The translations under genes and the position numbers were made by a program. A DNA stretch of 64,000 nt from Gallaecimonas mangrovi (lineage in GTDB: Bacteria > Pseudomonadota > Gammaproteobacteria > Enterobacterales > Gallaecimonadaceae): contig NZ_CP031416.1 of assembly GCF_003367375.1 (NCBI RefSeq), forward strand, positions 1,247,501 through 1,311,500, given 5' to 3'. Numbering within the stretch: the first letter of the stretch is position 1; the number at the start of each line of letters is the position of its first letter. Below are positions 18,253-28,146 of this stretch, in pieces. The notes beneath the pieces were generated by a model. The model saw only the letters and a program-made list of their open reading frames with translations. It had not been told where the DNA came from and ran no database searches.

Positions 18253-18486
18253 TGCTAAATGGCTATTCGTGGTGGCTGTCTTGGGGGGATGGCACAGAGT
18301 AGGTTACTTTTTTATTAAAAATCAAATAGATGCTTGTTTGCTTATAAAATGAGCGACATGTGAAATATTCATGCCCCAGTGAATAAATGTGCAGTGTTAT
18401 GCTATTAGCAAATTTTAATACAGCGCTTTTTGTTTGTTGAACGGGCATCGTTGGCCTTCAGCAGACGTTCTGCCAAGGAAAACAAC

Positions 18487-20628
18487 ATGAAAGGACAGTT
18501 CTCTGCCCTGTTGCTCAGCACGGTATTGCTGACCCTAACTGCCTGCCAACAACATGCACAACCGGCCAACACGGTTGCCACCAATAAGCGCCTGTACCCT
18601 GCCACGGCCACCGATAATCAGGTCGATAACTACTTTGGCACCAAAGTGGCTGACCCTTACCGCTGGCTAGAAAAAGATACCCCAGCGGTACAGCAGTGGG
18701 TAGCAAAGCAAAAAGCTTATGCAGACCGTTATCTGGCAAGCATTAAAGTCCGTAGCGATTTAGAAAGCCGCATTACCTCGCTTTGGAATTTCGAGAAATT
18801 CTCACCGCCCTTTTTTAAGGGCAGCAACCTCTTTTATTTCCGTAACGACGGTTTGCAGTCGCAAGACGTGCTTTACGTGCAAGACGGCCCCAAAGGCAGT
18901 GCGCGGGTGTTGTTAGACCCGAACCGTTTTTCTGACGATGGCACAGTGGCGTTGTCGGCAACGGCGGTGGCTCATAACGGTAAAACCCTCGCTTACGGGG
19001 TGTCTCAGTCGGGGTCTGACTGGCAGCAATGGCAGTTTGTTAATGTCGCCACCGGCAAGCCGTTAAAAGACCAGCTTAAATGGATAAAATTTTCGACACC
19101 GGTTTGGGACAAAAACGATAAGGGGGTGTTTTATGCCCGCTATAACAAACCCAAACCGGGCCAAGCCCTAACCGGTACTAACTACAACCAAAAACTCTAC
19201 TACCACCGCTTAGGCACGCCGCAAAGCCAAGACCGGCTGATTTACCAACGTCCCGACCACAAAGACTGGGGTTTTGGCGCCGATGTGTCTGATGACGGAC
19301 GCTATTTAATTATCTATGTCTCTAAAGGTACGGATTCACGTAACCGCTTATTTTATAAAGACCTAAAGTACAATGGTCCGGTAGTGCCTTTGTTGCCAAA
19401 ACTGGAAGCGTCTTACAGCTTTATTGGTAACGATGGGCCGGTGTTTTACATCCAAACCAACTTGGATGCGCCCAGGAGCAGGATCATCGCTATCGACATC
19501 CGTAAGCCCGCTAAGCGTTATTGGCAGACCGTGATCCCCGAAGGGGATAACCCCATCGCCGGGGTGTCGATGTTTAACCACCAGTTTATGGTGCGCGGCA
19601 TGAAAGACGCGCTGTCGCAGCTGAAGATTTATGACCGCAAGGGCCGTTTTTTAAGCTCGGTGCCGCTGCCGGGTAAAGGCACCGTGTCCAGCCTTAATGG
19701 CCGTATCAATAGCCCCGATGTGTATTTTTCGTTTAGCTCCTACATCCAGGCGCCCAGCGTTTACAAGCTGGATATGAACACCAACAAGGTGGCGGTGTAT
19801 CGCCAACCAACCCTGGCCTACGACCCAAAAGATTATGTGTCAGAGCAGGTGTTTTACCCGGCTAAAGATGGCACCCGCATTCCGATGATGATCTCCCATA
19901 AAAAGGGCATCAAACTCGATGGCAATAACCCAACACTGTTATATGCCTACGGCGGTTTTAATATCTCCATTACCCCAAGGTTCAACCCGGCCACCATTGC
20001 CTGGATGGAGCAGGGCGGCATTTATGCCGTGCCCAATATTCGCGGCGGTGGCGAATACGGTGAGGCCTGGCACCAAGCGGGCATGAAAGCAAACAAGCAA
20101 AACGTCTTTGACGATTTTTATGCCGCCGCCGAATACCTGATTGAAATGGGTTACACCCGGCCGGCGAAGCTGGGCGCCTATGGGCGAAGTAACGGCGGCC
20201 TGTTGATGGGGGCGGCGTTAACCCAGCGGCCAGACTTGTTTGGGGCGGTGCTGCCGGCTGTTGGCGTGCTGGATATGCTGCGCTTTCAAAAATTCACCAT
20301 CGGCTGGGCCTGGACCAGTGAATACGGCAGTGCAGATAATGCCAGCGATTTTCCCTACCTTTATGCCTATTCACCGCTGCAAAACCTGAAAAAGCGGGTT
20401 TATCCGGCCACCATGGTGATGACCGCAGACCACGACGACAGGGTGGTGCCTTACCACTCTTATAAGTTTGCGGCGACCTTACAGGCAGACCAGCAGGGTA
20501 ATGCCCCTGTCATTCTGCGCATTGAACATAAAGCCGGGCATGGTGCCGGCAAGCCAACCTCGATGAAGATCCGTGAGGCTGCCGATATATTTGCGTTTTT
20601 GCTTAAGAACCTGGGTGAAACTCATTAG
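18487..20628 (+). CDS. Prolyl oligopeptidase family lipoprotein (peptidase S9A)
   Basis: A 713-residue serine peptidase of the prolyl oligopeptidase family, cleaving short peptides after proline. The start is the ATG at 18487, which follows an AAGGA site and opens a lipoprotein signal peptide ending LLTLTAC; an upstream in-frame start at 18430 would bury this signal. A beta-propeller fills about residues 110-430. The hydrolase domain carries GRSNGGLL (catalytic Ser568), ADHDDRVVPYHS (Asp) and KAGHGAG (His). It is likely periplasmic and membrane-anchored. It stands alone, 46 bp before ybgC. Confidence 0.93.
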   Translation: MKGQFSALLLSTVLLTLTACQQHAQPANTVATNKRLYPATATDNQVDNYFGTKVADPYRWLEKDTPAVQQWVAKQKAYADRYLASIKVRSDLESRITSLWNFEKFSPPFFKGSNLFYFRNDGLQSQDVLYVQDGPKGSARVLLDPNRFSDDGTVALSATAVAHNGKTLAYGVSQSGSDWQQWQFVNVATGKPLKDQLKWIKFSTPVWDKNDKGVFYARYNKPKPGQALTGTNYNQKLYYHRLGTPQSQDRLIYQRPDHKDWGFGADVSDDGRYLIIYVSKGTDSRNRLFYKDLKYNGPVVPLLPKLEASYSFIGNDGPVFYIQTNLDAPRSRIIAIDIRKPAKRYWQTVIPEGDNPIAGVSMFNHQFMVRGMKDALSQLKIYDRKGRFLSSVPLPGKGTVSSLNGRINSPDVYFSFSSYIQAPSVYKLDMNTNKVAVYRQPTLAYDPKDYVSEQVFYPAKDGTRIPMMISHKKGIKLDGNNPTLLYAYGGFNISITPRFNPATIAWMEQGGIYAVPNIRGGGEYGEAWHQAGMKANKQNVFDDFYAAAEYLIEMGYTRPAKLGAYGRSNGGLLMGAALTQRPDLFGAVLPAVGVLDMLRFQKFTIGWAWTSEYGSADNASDFPYLYAYSPLQNLKKRVYPATMVMTADHDDRVVPYHSYKFAATLQADQQGNAPVILRIEHKAGHGAGKPTSMKIREAADIFAFLLKNLGETH

Positions 20629-20674
20629 AGTGTTCAGGGGATCTTAAGCTCACCTTTTTCATGATGAGGGCCTT

Positions 20675-21070
20675 ATGCAGCATCAATGGCCGATACGTGT
20701 GTATTACGAAGATACCGACGCCGGTGGCATCGTATACCACGCTAACTACCTAAAGTACTTTGAGCGCGCTCGTACCGAGTGGCTCAGAAGCTTTGATGTG
20801 GAGCAAGACGACCTCTTGGCAGCCGGTATCGCCTTCGTGGTGCGCTCTGTTAAGATGGATAACTATTTACCGGCCCGCTTCAATGAGTTACTGACGGTGC
20901 AAAGTGAGGTAACCGTGCTTAAACGCGCGAGCCTCACCTTTAACCAGAAGCTGCTCAGAGAAGGGGGTCAAATTTTGTGTGAAGCCGAAGTGTTGGTGGC
21001 CTGTGTCGATCAGAACAAAGGAAAAGCCACAGCCATCCCTTCGACCGTATTGGGAGTGCTCAAAGGGTGA
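20675..21070 (+). CDS. ybgC: Tol-Pal system acyl-CoA thioesterase YbgC
   Basis: A 131-residue hotdog-fold thioesterase, first gene of the tol-pal operon. [26 protein letters not shown] matches the 4HBT/YbgC active-site signature (catalytic Asp near residue 15). It acts on acyl-CoA or acyl-ACP and is linked to phospholipid metabolism at the membrane. The stop overlaps the tolQ GTG start by 4 bases. Confidence 0.95.
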   Translation: MQHQWPIRVYYEDTDAGGIVYHANYLKYFERARTEWLRSFDVEQDDLLAAGIAFVVRSVKMDNYLPARFNELLTVQSEVTVLKRASLTFNQKLLREGGQILCEAEVLVACVDQNKGKATAIPSTVLGVLKG

Positions 21071-21759
21071 ATGACATGTCCTTTATTAGTCTTTTCCTGC
21101 AAGCGAGTGTGCTGGTAAAGATTGTGATGCTGATATTGCTGGCCTTCTCTGTCTTTTCATGGACATTGATTTTCCAGCGCCATCGGGTGTTAAAACATGC
21201 CAAAGGCCAAGCTGACCGCTTTGAAGACAAATTTTGGTCTGGAGTGGATTTAGGCAAGCTCTACCAAGAACTCAATGGTCGCCAAGATGAACTGGGTGGC
21301 CCAGAGAAAATTTTCACCGCCGGCTTTAAAGAATTTGCCCGCTTGTCAAAAAGCTCCAGCCGCAGCCCACAATCGGTGCTGGACGGGGCCGACCGTTCGA
21401 TGCGGGTAACGTTAAACCGTGAAGTTGAAACCCTCGAGTCGCACTTGTCATTCCTGGCAACGGTCGGTTCCATCAGCCCTTATATCGGCCTGTTTGGTAC
21501 CGTTTGGGGCATCATGAACTCCTTTATTGCCTTGGGTAATGTGCAGCAAGCCACGCTGTCGATGGTAGCGCCGGGCATTGCTGAGGCGCTGATTGCCACC
21601 GCTATGGGCTTGTTTGCCGCTATTCCGGCGGTAATGGCCTACAACCGTTTTTCCCATAACGTTGAGAAGCTCGAGCTTAACTACCTGAACTTCCAAGAAG
21701 AATTTCACACCATCCTGCATCGCCAGGTCTTTGCTAATGACGGAGGTCAGGCAGCATGA
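21067..21759 (+). CDS. tolQ: Tol-Pal proton channel subunit TolQ
   Basis: A 230-residue inner-membrane protein with three membrane helices (about residues 12-35, 137-158 and 170-192). The ExbB/TolQ core [17 protein letters not shown] and the helix [18 protein letters not shown] are present. With TolR it uses the proton gradient to energise TolA. The GTG at 21067 gives [14 protein letters not shown], matching the E. coli start MTDMNILDLFLKAS; an ATG at 21076 is also possible. Confidence 0.97.
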   Translation: MNDMSFISLFLQASVLVKIVMLILLAFSVFSWTLIFQRHRVLKHAKGQADRFEDKFWSGVDLGKLYQELNGRQDELGGPEKIFTAGFKEFARLSKSSSRSPQSVLDGADRSMRVTLNREVETLESHLSFLATVGSISPYIGLFGTVWGIMNSFIALGNVQQATLSMVAPGIAEALIATAMGLFAAIPAVMAYNRFSHNVEKLELNYLNFQEEFHTILHRQVFANDGGQAA

Positions 21760-22193
21760 ATGCAGCGCCGCGTAAACGCCGCCGCCCTGTTGCCGAGATC
21801 AACGTCGTTCCCTATATCGACGTGATGCTGGTGCTGTTGATCATCTTTATGGTGACAGCGCCCCTGATTACTCAGGGTGTGAAGGTAGACCTGCCTAAGC
21901 AGACCTCTAAACCATTGCCACCGGATTCCCATCCGGCGGCGGTGGTGTCGGTTACCAAAGACGGAACCTATTACCTGCAAATGGGTTCCAACAGGGCCGA
22001 GCAGTATAAAGATGTGTCTGAATTGGCCGCCGTAGTGGCCGCCCAGCGCAAAATTGACCCTAAAACACCGGTGGTTATCCGCGGTGATGGCGCCGTACCG
22101 TACGCGAAAGTGGTGCAGCTAATGGGGACTTTGCAGGGGGCCGGTGTCGACAATGTCGGGTTGATGACCGATCCGCCCGAGGAGAAGAAGTAG
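21756..22193 (+). CDS. tolR: Tol-Pal system protein TolR
   Basis: A 145-residue ExbD/TolR protein with one membrane helix (about 19-40) containing the key Asp of [16 protein letters not shown] that takes part in proton flow. A periplasmic domain follows (about 45-140). It overlaps tolQ by 4 bases and is 2 bases before tolA. Confidence 0.97.
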   Translation: MNAAPRKRRRPVAEINVVPYIDVMLVLLIIFMVTAPLITQGVKVDLPKQTSKPLPPDSHPAAVVSVTKDGTYYLQMGSNRAEQYKDVSELAAVVAAQRKIDPKTPVVIRGDGAVPYAKVVQLMGTLQGAGVDNVGLMTDPPEEKK

Positions 22194-22195
22194 CC

Positions 22196-23101
22196 ATGCA
22201 AAAAGACGGCATGGGGCTGCCTGCAGGCCTCGCCATTGGCCTGCACGTATTGATTGTGGTGTTGCTTGGGGTGTCACTGGATTTCAACAAGACTCCGAAA
22301 ATGCCGCAACCTCAAGGTGAGCCCATCACCGCCAAGGCGGTTGATAGTAAAGCAATCGAAGATCAGGTGAAGCGCATTAAGTCTGAGCAGGCCGCCCAGC
22401 GTAAAGCCGAGGTTGAGCGTCAGCAAAAGCTTGAAGATCAGCGTCAGGCCGAGTTAAAACGCATTGCCGAATTGAAACAACAACAGGCCGATGCGCAAAA
22501 ACAAGCCGAAGACGCCAAAAAAGTGCAGGCCGAAGAACAGCAAAAAGCCAAAGAGCTAGAAATTGCTCGCCAGAAAAAACTGGAAGAGAAAAAGAAAGCC
22601 GAGGCAGAAGCAAAAGCGGCCGACGAAAAACGTAAAAAGGCCGAGGCCCAAGCAAAAGCCGAAGAAGAAAAACGTAAGCAGGAAGAATTAGCGCGCAAAA
22701 AAGCAGCAGCTGAAAAGAAACGCAAGGAAGAAGCCGAGCGGCAACGTAAGTTGGCTGAAAAACAATTAGCCGACCAAATGGCGGCTGAAGCACAACAACG
22801 CGCCCAGGCGCGGCAAAAACAAGTGTTAACTGAACTGGAAAAATACCAAGCACTGATTGTGCAGCAGATTAATCAGAACATTATTCGTGACGAGAGCATG
22901 AAAGGGAAAGAAGCCCAGGTTCATGTGACGCTGGCTCCCAGTGGGTTAGTCTTGGACGTTAAATATGTTTCTGGGGATAAATCCTTATATGACGCTGTAC
23001 AACGAGCGCTTTGGAAAATACAAACCTTACCGGTTTCAAAAGACCCAGACGTTTTCGCCAAAATGCGCGATTTGAATCTAACCTACAGGCCAGAGTTCTA
23101 A
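22196..23101 (+). CDS. tolA: Tol-Pal system protein TolA
   Basis: A 301-residue protein spanning the periplasm. An N-terminal membrane helix (about 9-29) is followed by a long Lys/Glu/Gln/Ala-rich coiled coil (about 55-205) and a C-terminal globular domain (about 210-301) that contacts TolB/Pal. Shorter than E. coli TolA (421), with the difference in the coiled coil. Its low-complexity coil creates long spurious frames on the other strand. Confidence 0.95.
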   Translation: MQKDGMGLPAGLAIGLHVLIVVLLGVSLDFNKTPKMPQPQGEPITAKAVDSKAIEDQVKRIKSEQAAQRKAEVERQQKLEDQRQAELKRIAELKQQQADAQKQAEDAKKVQAEEQQKAKELEIARQKKLEEKKKAEAEAKAADEKRKKAEAQAKAEEEKRKQEELARKKAAAEKKRKEEAERQRKLAEKQLADQMAAEAQQRAQARQKQVLTELEKYQALIVQQINQNIIRDESMKGKEAQVHVTLAPSGLVLDVKYVSGDKSLYDAVQRALWKIQTLPVSKDPDVFAKMRDLNLTYRPEF

Positions 23102-23111
23102 CGAGGTTAAT

Positions 23112-24458
23112 GTGCGAATTCTCAATGTCCTTTTTATCTGCCTGCTGACCGTCAGCCTTAACGCTAAAGCGGCGCTGGATATTGTCATCACCGGTGGGGT
23201 GGATACCGCCCGCCCGGTAGCGGTATTGCCCTTCACCATGGAAGGCAATGACCCGAATCAAATGCAACCGGCAGACGTGATTAGTTCTGACCTTCGCAAC
23301 TCCGGCAAGTTTTCACCGCTGGCGGTGAGTGCCATGCCCGAGCAGCCCAAGACGGTAGATGATATTCACTACCAAGCCTGGGCAACCAAAGGGGTTGAAG
23401 CCATTGTTATGGGGTCGGTTAAGCCCTATGGCAACGGGAAGTATCTGGTGAGCTTTAGTTTGGTGGATGTGATGCGCGGCAAGGTGACCGGCAGCAATCC
23501 ACAGCAGCTGCAAAACGGCACCTTGGTTAAAGGTGGCTCAGCGGTGCTGGACTCTCGCCAAGCGGTAATCACTGCTCGCCAGTTCCGCCAGTATTCACAC
23601 CGTATTTCTGACATCGTTTACGAGAAACTGACCGGTGAGCGCGGCGCCTTTTTAACCCGCATTGCGTATGTGCTGGTTGACCACGACGACCCGGATTATC
23701 CCTACCGCCTGATGGTGTCTGATTACGACGGTTATAACGAAACCATGGTTACCAAGGCGCGGGAACCTTTAATGACCCCCACCTGGTCTCCTGACGGCTC
23801 AAAATTGGCTTATGTTTCCTTCCAAAATCACAAATCTGAAATTTTTATTCAGGATCTTTATACCCAGAGTCGTGAAAAGTTAACGTCCTTCCCGGGAATT
23901 AACGGCAGCCCCGCTTGGTCCCCGGATGGTAAAAAGTTAGCCATGGTTTTATCAAAAGATGGAAACCCTGAAATTTACGTGATGGACCTGGCTACGAAGA
24001 AAGAAACAAGGGTGACAAATCATTACGCGATAGACACTGAACCGTCTTGGTATCCTGATTCTAAATCTCTGGTATTTACGTCAGAGCGGGGTGGTCGTCC
24101 ACAGCTTTATCGTGTAGATTTGGCAACGAAAGCCGTAAAACGCTTGACATTTGAAGGTGAGCAGAACTTAGGTGGTTCTATTACGCCAGATGGAAAATAT
24201 TTGGTGATGGTAAATCGCACTCAAGGGCATTACCGGATAGCGCGTCAGGATCTGCAAACCGGTACAATGCAGATATTGACGGAAACACAATTGGATGAGT
24301 CTCCTAGCCTTGCCCCTAATGGCAGCATGATTATTTATGCCACCGTTTATCATGGGAAAAAGGTTCTGGGCCTCGTGTCGGTAGACGGGCGTTTCCAAGC
24401 ACGCTTGCCGGCCCGCCAGGGACAGGTGAAGGCTCCGGCCTGGTCACCCTTTTTGTAA
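23112..24458 (+). CDS. tolB: Tol-Pal system beta-propeller protein TolB
   Basis: A 448-residue periplasmic protein starting with GTG. A signal peptide (about 1-20, ending LNAKA) precedes an N-terminal domain (about 22-165) and a six-bladed propeller with repeated WSPDG / [12 protein letters not shown]-type motifs. It binds Pal and TolA. Length matches E. coli TolB (430). Confidence 0.97.
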   Translation: MRILNVLFICLLTVSLNAKAALDIVITGGVDTARPVAVLPFTMEGNDPNQMQPADVISSDLRNSGKFSPLAVSAMPEQPKTVDDIHYQAWATKGVEAIVMGSVKPYGNGKYLVSFSLVDVMRGKVTGSNPQQLQNGTLVKGGSAVLDSRQAVITARQFRQYSHRISDIVYEKLTGERGAFLTRIAYVLVDHDDPDYPYRLMVSDYDGYNETMVTKAREPLMTPTWSPDGSKLAYVSFQNHKSEIFIQDLYTQSREKLTSFPGINGSPAWSPDGKKLAMVLSKDGNPEIYVMDLATKKETRVTNHYAIDTEPSWYPDSKSLVFTSERGGRPQLYRVDLATKAVKRLTFEGEQNLGGSITPDGKYLVMVNRTQGHYRIARQDLQTGTMQILTETQLDESPSLAPNGSMIIYATVYHGKKVLGLVSVDGRFQARLPARQGQVKAPAWSPFL

Positions 24459-24497
24459 AAAAAACCTTGCAGTCATAAACAATATAAGGACCTGACG

Positions 24498-25025
24498 ATG
24501 CAACACAATAAACTTCTGAAAGGGATGCTGCTGGCGCTGCCAATCCTGGCCCTGTCAGCCTGTTCTTCTACTTCTGGTACTGACAAGACTACTTCTCAGA
24601 CCGATTCCAACCAGAAAGACCAACAACAGGTTGTTACTGGCGCTGTTACCCCGGTTAAAACACCGGAAGAACAACGTAAAGAGCGTATGGATGAAATGCG
24701 CCGCGAGCACATCATTTATTTTGACTTCGACAAATACGACATCCGTCCTGAATTTGCCGAACTGCTGGAAGCCCACGCAACTTACCTGCGTGACCATCCA
24801 GACGTTAAAGTGCTGATCGAAGGTCACACTGACGAACGTGGCACCCCTGAGTACAACATTGCTCTGGGTGAAAAACGTGCCAAAGCCGTTAAGCAATACC
24901 TCGAAGGCCTGGGCGTGCTGGATTCTCAAATCAGCACCGTTTCCTACGGTGAAGAGAAGCCGCTGGATCCTCGCCACACCGAGGCTGCCTACGCCAAAAA
25001 CCGTCGCGCAGTATTGGTTTACTAA
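24498..25025 (+). CDS. pal: Peptidoglycan-associated lipoprotein Pal
   Basis: A 175-residue outer-membrane lipoprotein. The lipobox is LALSAC with the acylated Cys at 22. An Asn/Gln/Thr-rich linker leads to an OmpA-like peptidoglycan-binding domain (about 68-175) with [15 protein letters not shown] and [19 protein letters not shown]. It anchors the outer membrane to the cell wall and binds TolB. Confidence 0.97.
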   Translation: MQHNKLLKGMLLALPILALSACSSTSGTDKTTSQTDSNQKDQQQVVTGAVTPVKTPEEQRKERMDEMRREHIIYFDFDKYDIRPEFAELLEAHATYLRDHPDVKVLIEGHTDERGTPEYNIALGEKRAKAVKQYLEGLGVLDSQISTVSYGEEKPLDPRHTEAAYAKNRRAVLVY

Positions 25026-25028
25026 GTT

Positions 25029-25865
25029 ATGAAAAAACCGCTGACAAGTTTGCTCTTGTTGGTCGGCCTGTCCGGCGCCGCACATGCGGCGTCGGCTCCC
25101 GTAGTGGATGCCGATGGCAACAGCGTGGGGGGCGAGGATCTGGCCACCCGAGTATCGCGTCTGGAAGCGCAGTTTGAGTCCCGTAGTCGTATGCAGCTTC
25201 AGATGCAGCAACGTTTAAGTTCTCTGCAGGATGATCTGAGCGATCTTCGTGGTATTACCGAAGAGCATGGCCATCAAATCCAGCAATTGTTGGATAGGCA
25301 GCGGGAGATCTATAAAGAGTTAGCCGCTCTGCAGCAGCCGTCCAGTGCCGGTGATGCAAGTGCTACCAATACTGACACCACTGCGACAGTGCCGGTTGGC
25401 GCTATTTCAGCCTCTGATGCTGCCGCCGCGCCTGCTGCCAATAACGGCGCAGCAGCGACAGACAGCAAGGGTGACGGCTACTCCGATAACCTCAGTGAGA
25501 ACGACGCTTACGACCGTGCGGTAGGGCTGGTACTTAAGCAAAAGGACTACGCCAAAGCCACGGTTGCTTTTAGAAAGTTCATCAAAGACTTTCCAAAGTC
25601 CTCCTACATTGATAACGCCAATTACTGGCTGGGTCAGCTGCTTTACAGTGACCGTAAGTTAGGTGAGGCGGCTCAATCTTTCTCGCAAGTGGTCAATCAC
25701 TACCCCAACTCCACTAAGCGTGCTGACGCCATGCTGAAGCTGGGTATCATCGCCCAAGAGAAAGGTGACAAAGCCGGCGCCTCGGGTTACTTCAAGCGTG
25801 TGATGAAAGAGTATCCTGACAGTACTTCGGCCCGTCTGGCCAAGGACCGTTTGGCCAGTCTTTAA
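25029..25865 (+). CDS. cpoB: Cell division coordinator CpoB (YbgF)
   Basis: A 278-residue periplasmic protein. A signal peptide (about 1-20, ending AAHA) is followed by a coiled coil (about 38-100), an Ala/Thr-rich linker (about 105-150) and TPR-like repeats (about 158-278; AYDRAVGLVLKQKDYAKA, YWLGQLLYSDRKLGEA). It coordinates outer-membrane constriction with septal wall synthesis. It is the last gene of the tol-pal operon, 3 bases after pal. Confidence 0.95.
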   Translation: MKKPLTSLLLLVGLSGAAHAASAPVVDADGNSVGGEDLATRVSRLEAQFESRSRMQLQMQQRLSSLQDDLSDLRGITEEHGHQIQQLLDRQREIYKELAALQQPSSAGDASATNTDTTATVPVGAISASDAAAAPAANNGAAATDSKGDGYSDNLSENDAYDRAVGLVLKQKDYAKATVAFRKFIKDFPKSSYIDNANYWLGQLLYSDRKLGEAAQSFSQVVNHYPNSTKRADAMLKLGIIAQEKGDKAGASGYFKRVMKEYPDSTSARLAKDRLASL

Positions 25866-25914
25866 TCCTTCTGTTGGCTTTTTGCGCAATCAACGCCTGG
25901 CGGTCATTTTCTTC

Positions 25915-25942
25915 TTGCACGGTCAGGCAATTTCAGTAAGAT
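25915..25942 (+). promoter_or_regulatory. Sigma70-type promoter of first tRNA-Lys
   Basis: TTGCAC (25915-25920) and TAAGAT (25937-25942) are separated by 16 bases. The following GCGCCCG discriminator is GC-rich, as in stable RNA promoters under stringent control. The tRNA begins 12 bases after the -10. Confidence 0.55.
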
Positions 25943-25953
25943 AAGCGCCCGTC

Positions 25954-26029
25954 GGGTCGTTAGCTCAGTTGGTAGAGCAGTTGACTTTTAATCAATTGGT
26001 CGCAGGTTCGAATCCTGCACGACCCACCA
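25954..26029 (+). tRNA. tRNA-Lys(UUU), copy 1
   Basis: A 76-base cloverleaf from GGGTCGT to ACGACCC-A-CCA, with encoded CCA. The D arm is TAGCTCAGTTGGTAGAGCA, the anticodon loop has TTT, and the T arm contains GGTTCGAATCC. It has its own promoter and terminator. Confidence 0.97.
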
Positions 26030-26037
26030 GACATGCT

Positions 26038-26062
26038 AAAGCCTGCCAGCGCGGGCTTTTTT
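26038..26062 (+). terminator. Intrinsic terminator after tRNA-Lys copy 1
   Basis: A GCCTGC/GCGGGC stem (one G-T pair) with loop CAGC is followed by six T. It lies 9 bases after the CCA of tRNA-Lys copy 1. Confidence 0.7.
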
Positions 26063-26123
26063 AATCGGCAACGCCGAGTCGGCTTCAAAGCACAGCGCGA
26101 AGCGACAAAAAAACAATTTAGAT

Positions 26124-26142
26124 GGGTCGTTAGCTCAGTTGG
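26124..26142 (+). pseudogene. Truncated tRNA-Lys copy (5' 19 bases only)
   Basis: The first 19 bases of tRNA-Lys (GGGTCGTTAGCTCAGTTGG) occur here, then the sequence departs completely into about 100 bp of unrelated GC-rich DNA before the next intact copy. This is the stub of a fifth gene copy. Confidence 0.8.
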
Positions 26143-26245
26143 GTGAGATGCGAGGAAAACGCAGCATCGAACGCGAGGCAGGACGGCGAGCCGGGCAGAA
26201 CGTCAGGATGACTGACAACGCTGGACGGTAATTAAAGAACACGAT

Positions 26246-26321
26246 GGGTCGTTAGCTCAGTTGGTAGAGCAGTTGACTTTTAATCAATTGGTCGCAGGTT
26301 CGAATCCTGCACGACCCACCA
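26246..26321 (+). tRNA. tRNA-Lys(UUU), copy 2
   Basis: Identical in all 76 bases to copy 1, including CCA and anticodon TTT. First member of a 138-bp-period tandem array. Confidence 0.97.
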
Positions 26322-26383
26322 TCATTTTAGGGGCTTGGCCCGGCAGCAAAGTGCAGCTTTACTGCAAACTCAAGAGACAATTT

Positions 26384-26459
26384 GGGTCGTTAGCTCAGTT
26401 GGTAGAGCAGTTGACTTTTAATCAATTGGTCGCAGGTTCGAATCCTGCACGACCCACCA
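26384..26459 (+). tRNA. tRNA-Lys(UUU), copy 3
   Basis: 76 bases identical to copies 1 and 2, anticodon TTT, CCA encoded. Confidence 0.97.
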
Positions 26460-26521
26460 TTATTCAAGGGGCTTGGCCCGGCAGCAAAGCGAAGCTTTAC
26501 TGAAAACCCAAGAGACAATTT

Positions 26522-26597
26522 GGGTCGTTAGCTCAGTTGGTAGAGCAGTTGACTTTTAATCAATTGGTCGCAGGTTCGAATCCTGCACGACCCACCA
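26522..26597 (+). tRNA. tRNA-Lys(UUU), copy 4
   Basis: 76 bases identical to the other copies, anticodon TTT, CCA encoded. Followed 8 bases later by an intrinsic terminator. Confidence 0.97.
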
Positions 26598-26605
26598 TCA
26601 TTCAA

Positions 26606-26629
26606 AACCCCGCCTTGTGCGGGGTTTTT
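26606..26629 (+). terminator. Terminator of tRNA-Lys array
   Basis: CCCCGC/GCGGGG stem with a short CTTGT-type loop followed by five T, directly after tRNA-Lys copy 4. Confidence 0.8.
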
Positions 26630-26689
26630 GTTATCCGCCGGGTAGGGCGTATAATGCCCGGACGCAAAGACTGAGTTGGTTTTGAGGTT

Positions 26690-27751
26690 ATGACCCAGAT
26701 CCCCCAGGTAAACCTGGACTTGCCCTTTCCGCCCAAGCCTAAGCCCTTGAGCGGTGAACAAAAAGCCGATTACAAAGCCCGCATTAAAGAACTACTGAAA
26801 GCAAAAGACGCGGTGCTGGTAGCGCATTACTACACTGACCCCGAAATTCAGGCACTGGCCGAAGAGACCGGTGGCTGTGTTTCTGACTCCCTCGAAATGG
26901 CGCGCTTTGGTAAGCACCATAGCGCGAAAACCCTGATTGTTGCCGGGGTTAAGTTCATGGGGGAAACCGCCAAAATTTTAAGCCCGGAAAAAACCGTGCT
27001 TATGCCCACCCTGGAAGCCACGTGTTCATTGGACCTTGGCTGCCCGGCAGACGAATTTAGCGCCTTTTGTGATGCTCACCCTGACCACACCGTGGTGGTC
27101 TATGCCAATACCTCGGCAGCGGTGAAAGCGAGAGCCGATTGGGTGGTCACATCCTCTATCGCGCTGGAAATTGTTGAGCACCTCGATAGCGAAGGCAAAA
27201 AAATTCTCTGGGCGCCAGATAAGCACCTAGGCGGTTATATCAATAAAAAAACCGGTGCCGACATGCTGCTTTGGCAAAGTGCCTGTATCGTCCACGACGA
27301 GTTTAAAACCCGCGCCCTTAAAGACATGAAAGCACTGTATCCCGATGCCGCCGTTTTGGTGCATCCGGAGTCGCCTGCCAGTATTGTTGAAATAGCCGAT
27401 GCTGTAGGTTCTACCAGTCAGTTGATTAAGGCCGCGCAAACGCTGCCTAACAAGCGCCTGATTGTGGCTACAGACCGAGGCATCTTTTACAAGATGCAGC
27501 AGCAGTGCCCCGATAAGGAGCTTTTAGAAGCCCCCACCGTCGGTGACGGCGCCACCTGCCGTTCTTGTGCTCATTGTCCCTGGATGGCAATGAATGGCCT
27601 GCAAGCCATTTATGGATCCCTGACCGCCACCGAGCTAAGTCCTCATGAAATTCATGTTGACCCTGCCCTTGCCGACAAAGCCATGGTGCCGCTTAATCGG
27701 ATGCTCGATTTTGCCGAACAGCTAAAAGTAAAGGTCAAAGGCAACGCCTGA
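26690..27751 (+). CDS. nadA: Quinolinate synthase NadA
   Basis: A 353-residue iron-sulphur enzyme condensing iminoaspartate with dihydroxyacetone phosphate to quinolinate, in NAD synthesis. The N-terminal domain shows [20 protein letters not shown] and [10 protein letters not shown]. Candidate [4Fe-4S] ligands are the Cys in [24 protein letters not shown] and the C-terminal [10 protein letters not shown]. Length fits E. coli NadA (347). Its position after the tol-pal/tRNA-Lys block matches enterobacterial gene order. Confidence 0.96.
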   Translation: MTQIPQVNLDLPFPPKPKPLSGEQKADYKARIKELLKAKDAVLVAHYYTDPEIQALAEETGGCVSDSLEMARFGKHHSAKTLIVAGVKFMGETAKILSPEKTVLMPTLEATCSLDLGCPADEFSAFCDAHPDHTVVVYANTSAAVKARADWVVTSSIALEIVEHLDSEGKKILWAPDKHLGGYINKKTGADMLLWQSACIVHDEFKTRALKDMKALYPDAAVLVHPESPASIVEIADAVGSTSQLIKAAQTLPNKRLIVATDRGIFYKMQQQCPDKELLEAPTVGDGATCRSCAHCPWMAMNGLQAIYGSLTATELSPHEIHVDPALADKAMVPLNRMLDFAEQLKVKVKGNA

Positions 27752-27754
27752 AAA

Positions 27755-27780
27755 AAACGCCACCTAAAGGTGGCGTTTTA
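27755..27780 (+). terminator. Terminator after nadA
   Basis: AACGCCACC/GGTGGCGTT stem with loop TAAA, followed by TTA-rich sequence and preceded by an A run, so it could work in both directions. Confidence 0.75.
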
Positions 27781-27900
27781 CGCTTTGCTCAAAACCTCGC
27801 CGAACGGCCGGATTGTATTGAAAAAGCGGTTGACCCTTCAGGGCCTTGCCCCTAATATAGCGCCCCGTTGCGAGGTGAAAAGCCCCCCAGCAAACAATTT

Positions 27901-27988
27901 GGTGAGGTGTCCGAGTGGCTGAAGGAGCACGCCTGGAAAGTGTGTATACGGCAACGTATCGAGGGTTCGAATCCCTCCCTCACCGCCA
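27901..27988 (+). tRNA. tRNA-Ser(GGA)
   Basis: An 88-base class II tRNA with GGTGAGG/CCTCACC acceptor stem, G discriminator and encoded CCA. The anticodon loop CTGGAAA gives anticodon GGA. A long variable arm (GTATACGGCAACGTATC) and T loop GGTTCGAATCC are present. Confidence 0.95.
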
Positions 27989-27995
27989 TATAAGA

Positions 27996-28021
27996 AAAAC
28001 CCGGTCTATGACCGGGTTTTT
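27996..28021 (+). terminator. Terminator after tRNA-Ser
   Basis: AACCCGGTC/GACCGGGTT hairpin followed by a T run, 8 bases after the tRNA. Confidence 0.75.
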
Positions 28022-28035
28022 TCGTATAGACGATT

Positions 28036-28106
28036 CGCTCGGGCTTGTGCATCGCTAAGCAATGCACCGAATCCTCTGGCCAGGGCACCTTCCGAGTGCC
28101 CGCTGC
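28036..28106. repeat. 70-bp direct repeat, copy A
   Basis: Imperfect direct repeat with 28341-28410; positions 28042-28087 are identical to 28346-28391 over 46 bp. The unit contains an internal inverted repeat (GTGCAT...ATGCAC). No gene lies in the interval, and the function is unknown. Confidence 0.8.
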
Positions 28107-28146
28107 GTCAGGTTAAAGCGGTGCTTTAATACTGCACCTGACTACG

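Larger units (their letters stand above)
26246..26597 (+). repeat. 138-bp tandem repeat of tRNA-Lys plus spacer
   Basis: Copies 2, 3 and 4 start at 26246, 26384 and 26522, exactly 138 bp apart. Each of the two 62-bp spacers holds nearly the same sequence (GGGGCTTGGCCCGGCAGCAA core, then AAGAGACAATTT). The array therefore arose by tandem duplication of the whole unit. Confidence 0.9.

Noticed and set aside
22377-22853. Long frames on the minus strand within tolA
   Set aside because: They arise from the low-complexity Lys/Glu/Ala coiled-coil codons of tolA read backwards.
26261-26503. An 80-codon frame across tRNA-Lys copies 2 and 3
   Set aside because: It is made of the tRNA array itself; its protein repeats only because the DNA repeats.
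25954-26597. CRISPR-like regular spacing of repeats
   Set aside because: The repeats are intact tRNA genes with near-identical spacers; CRISPR spacers would differ, and no cas genes are present.
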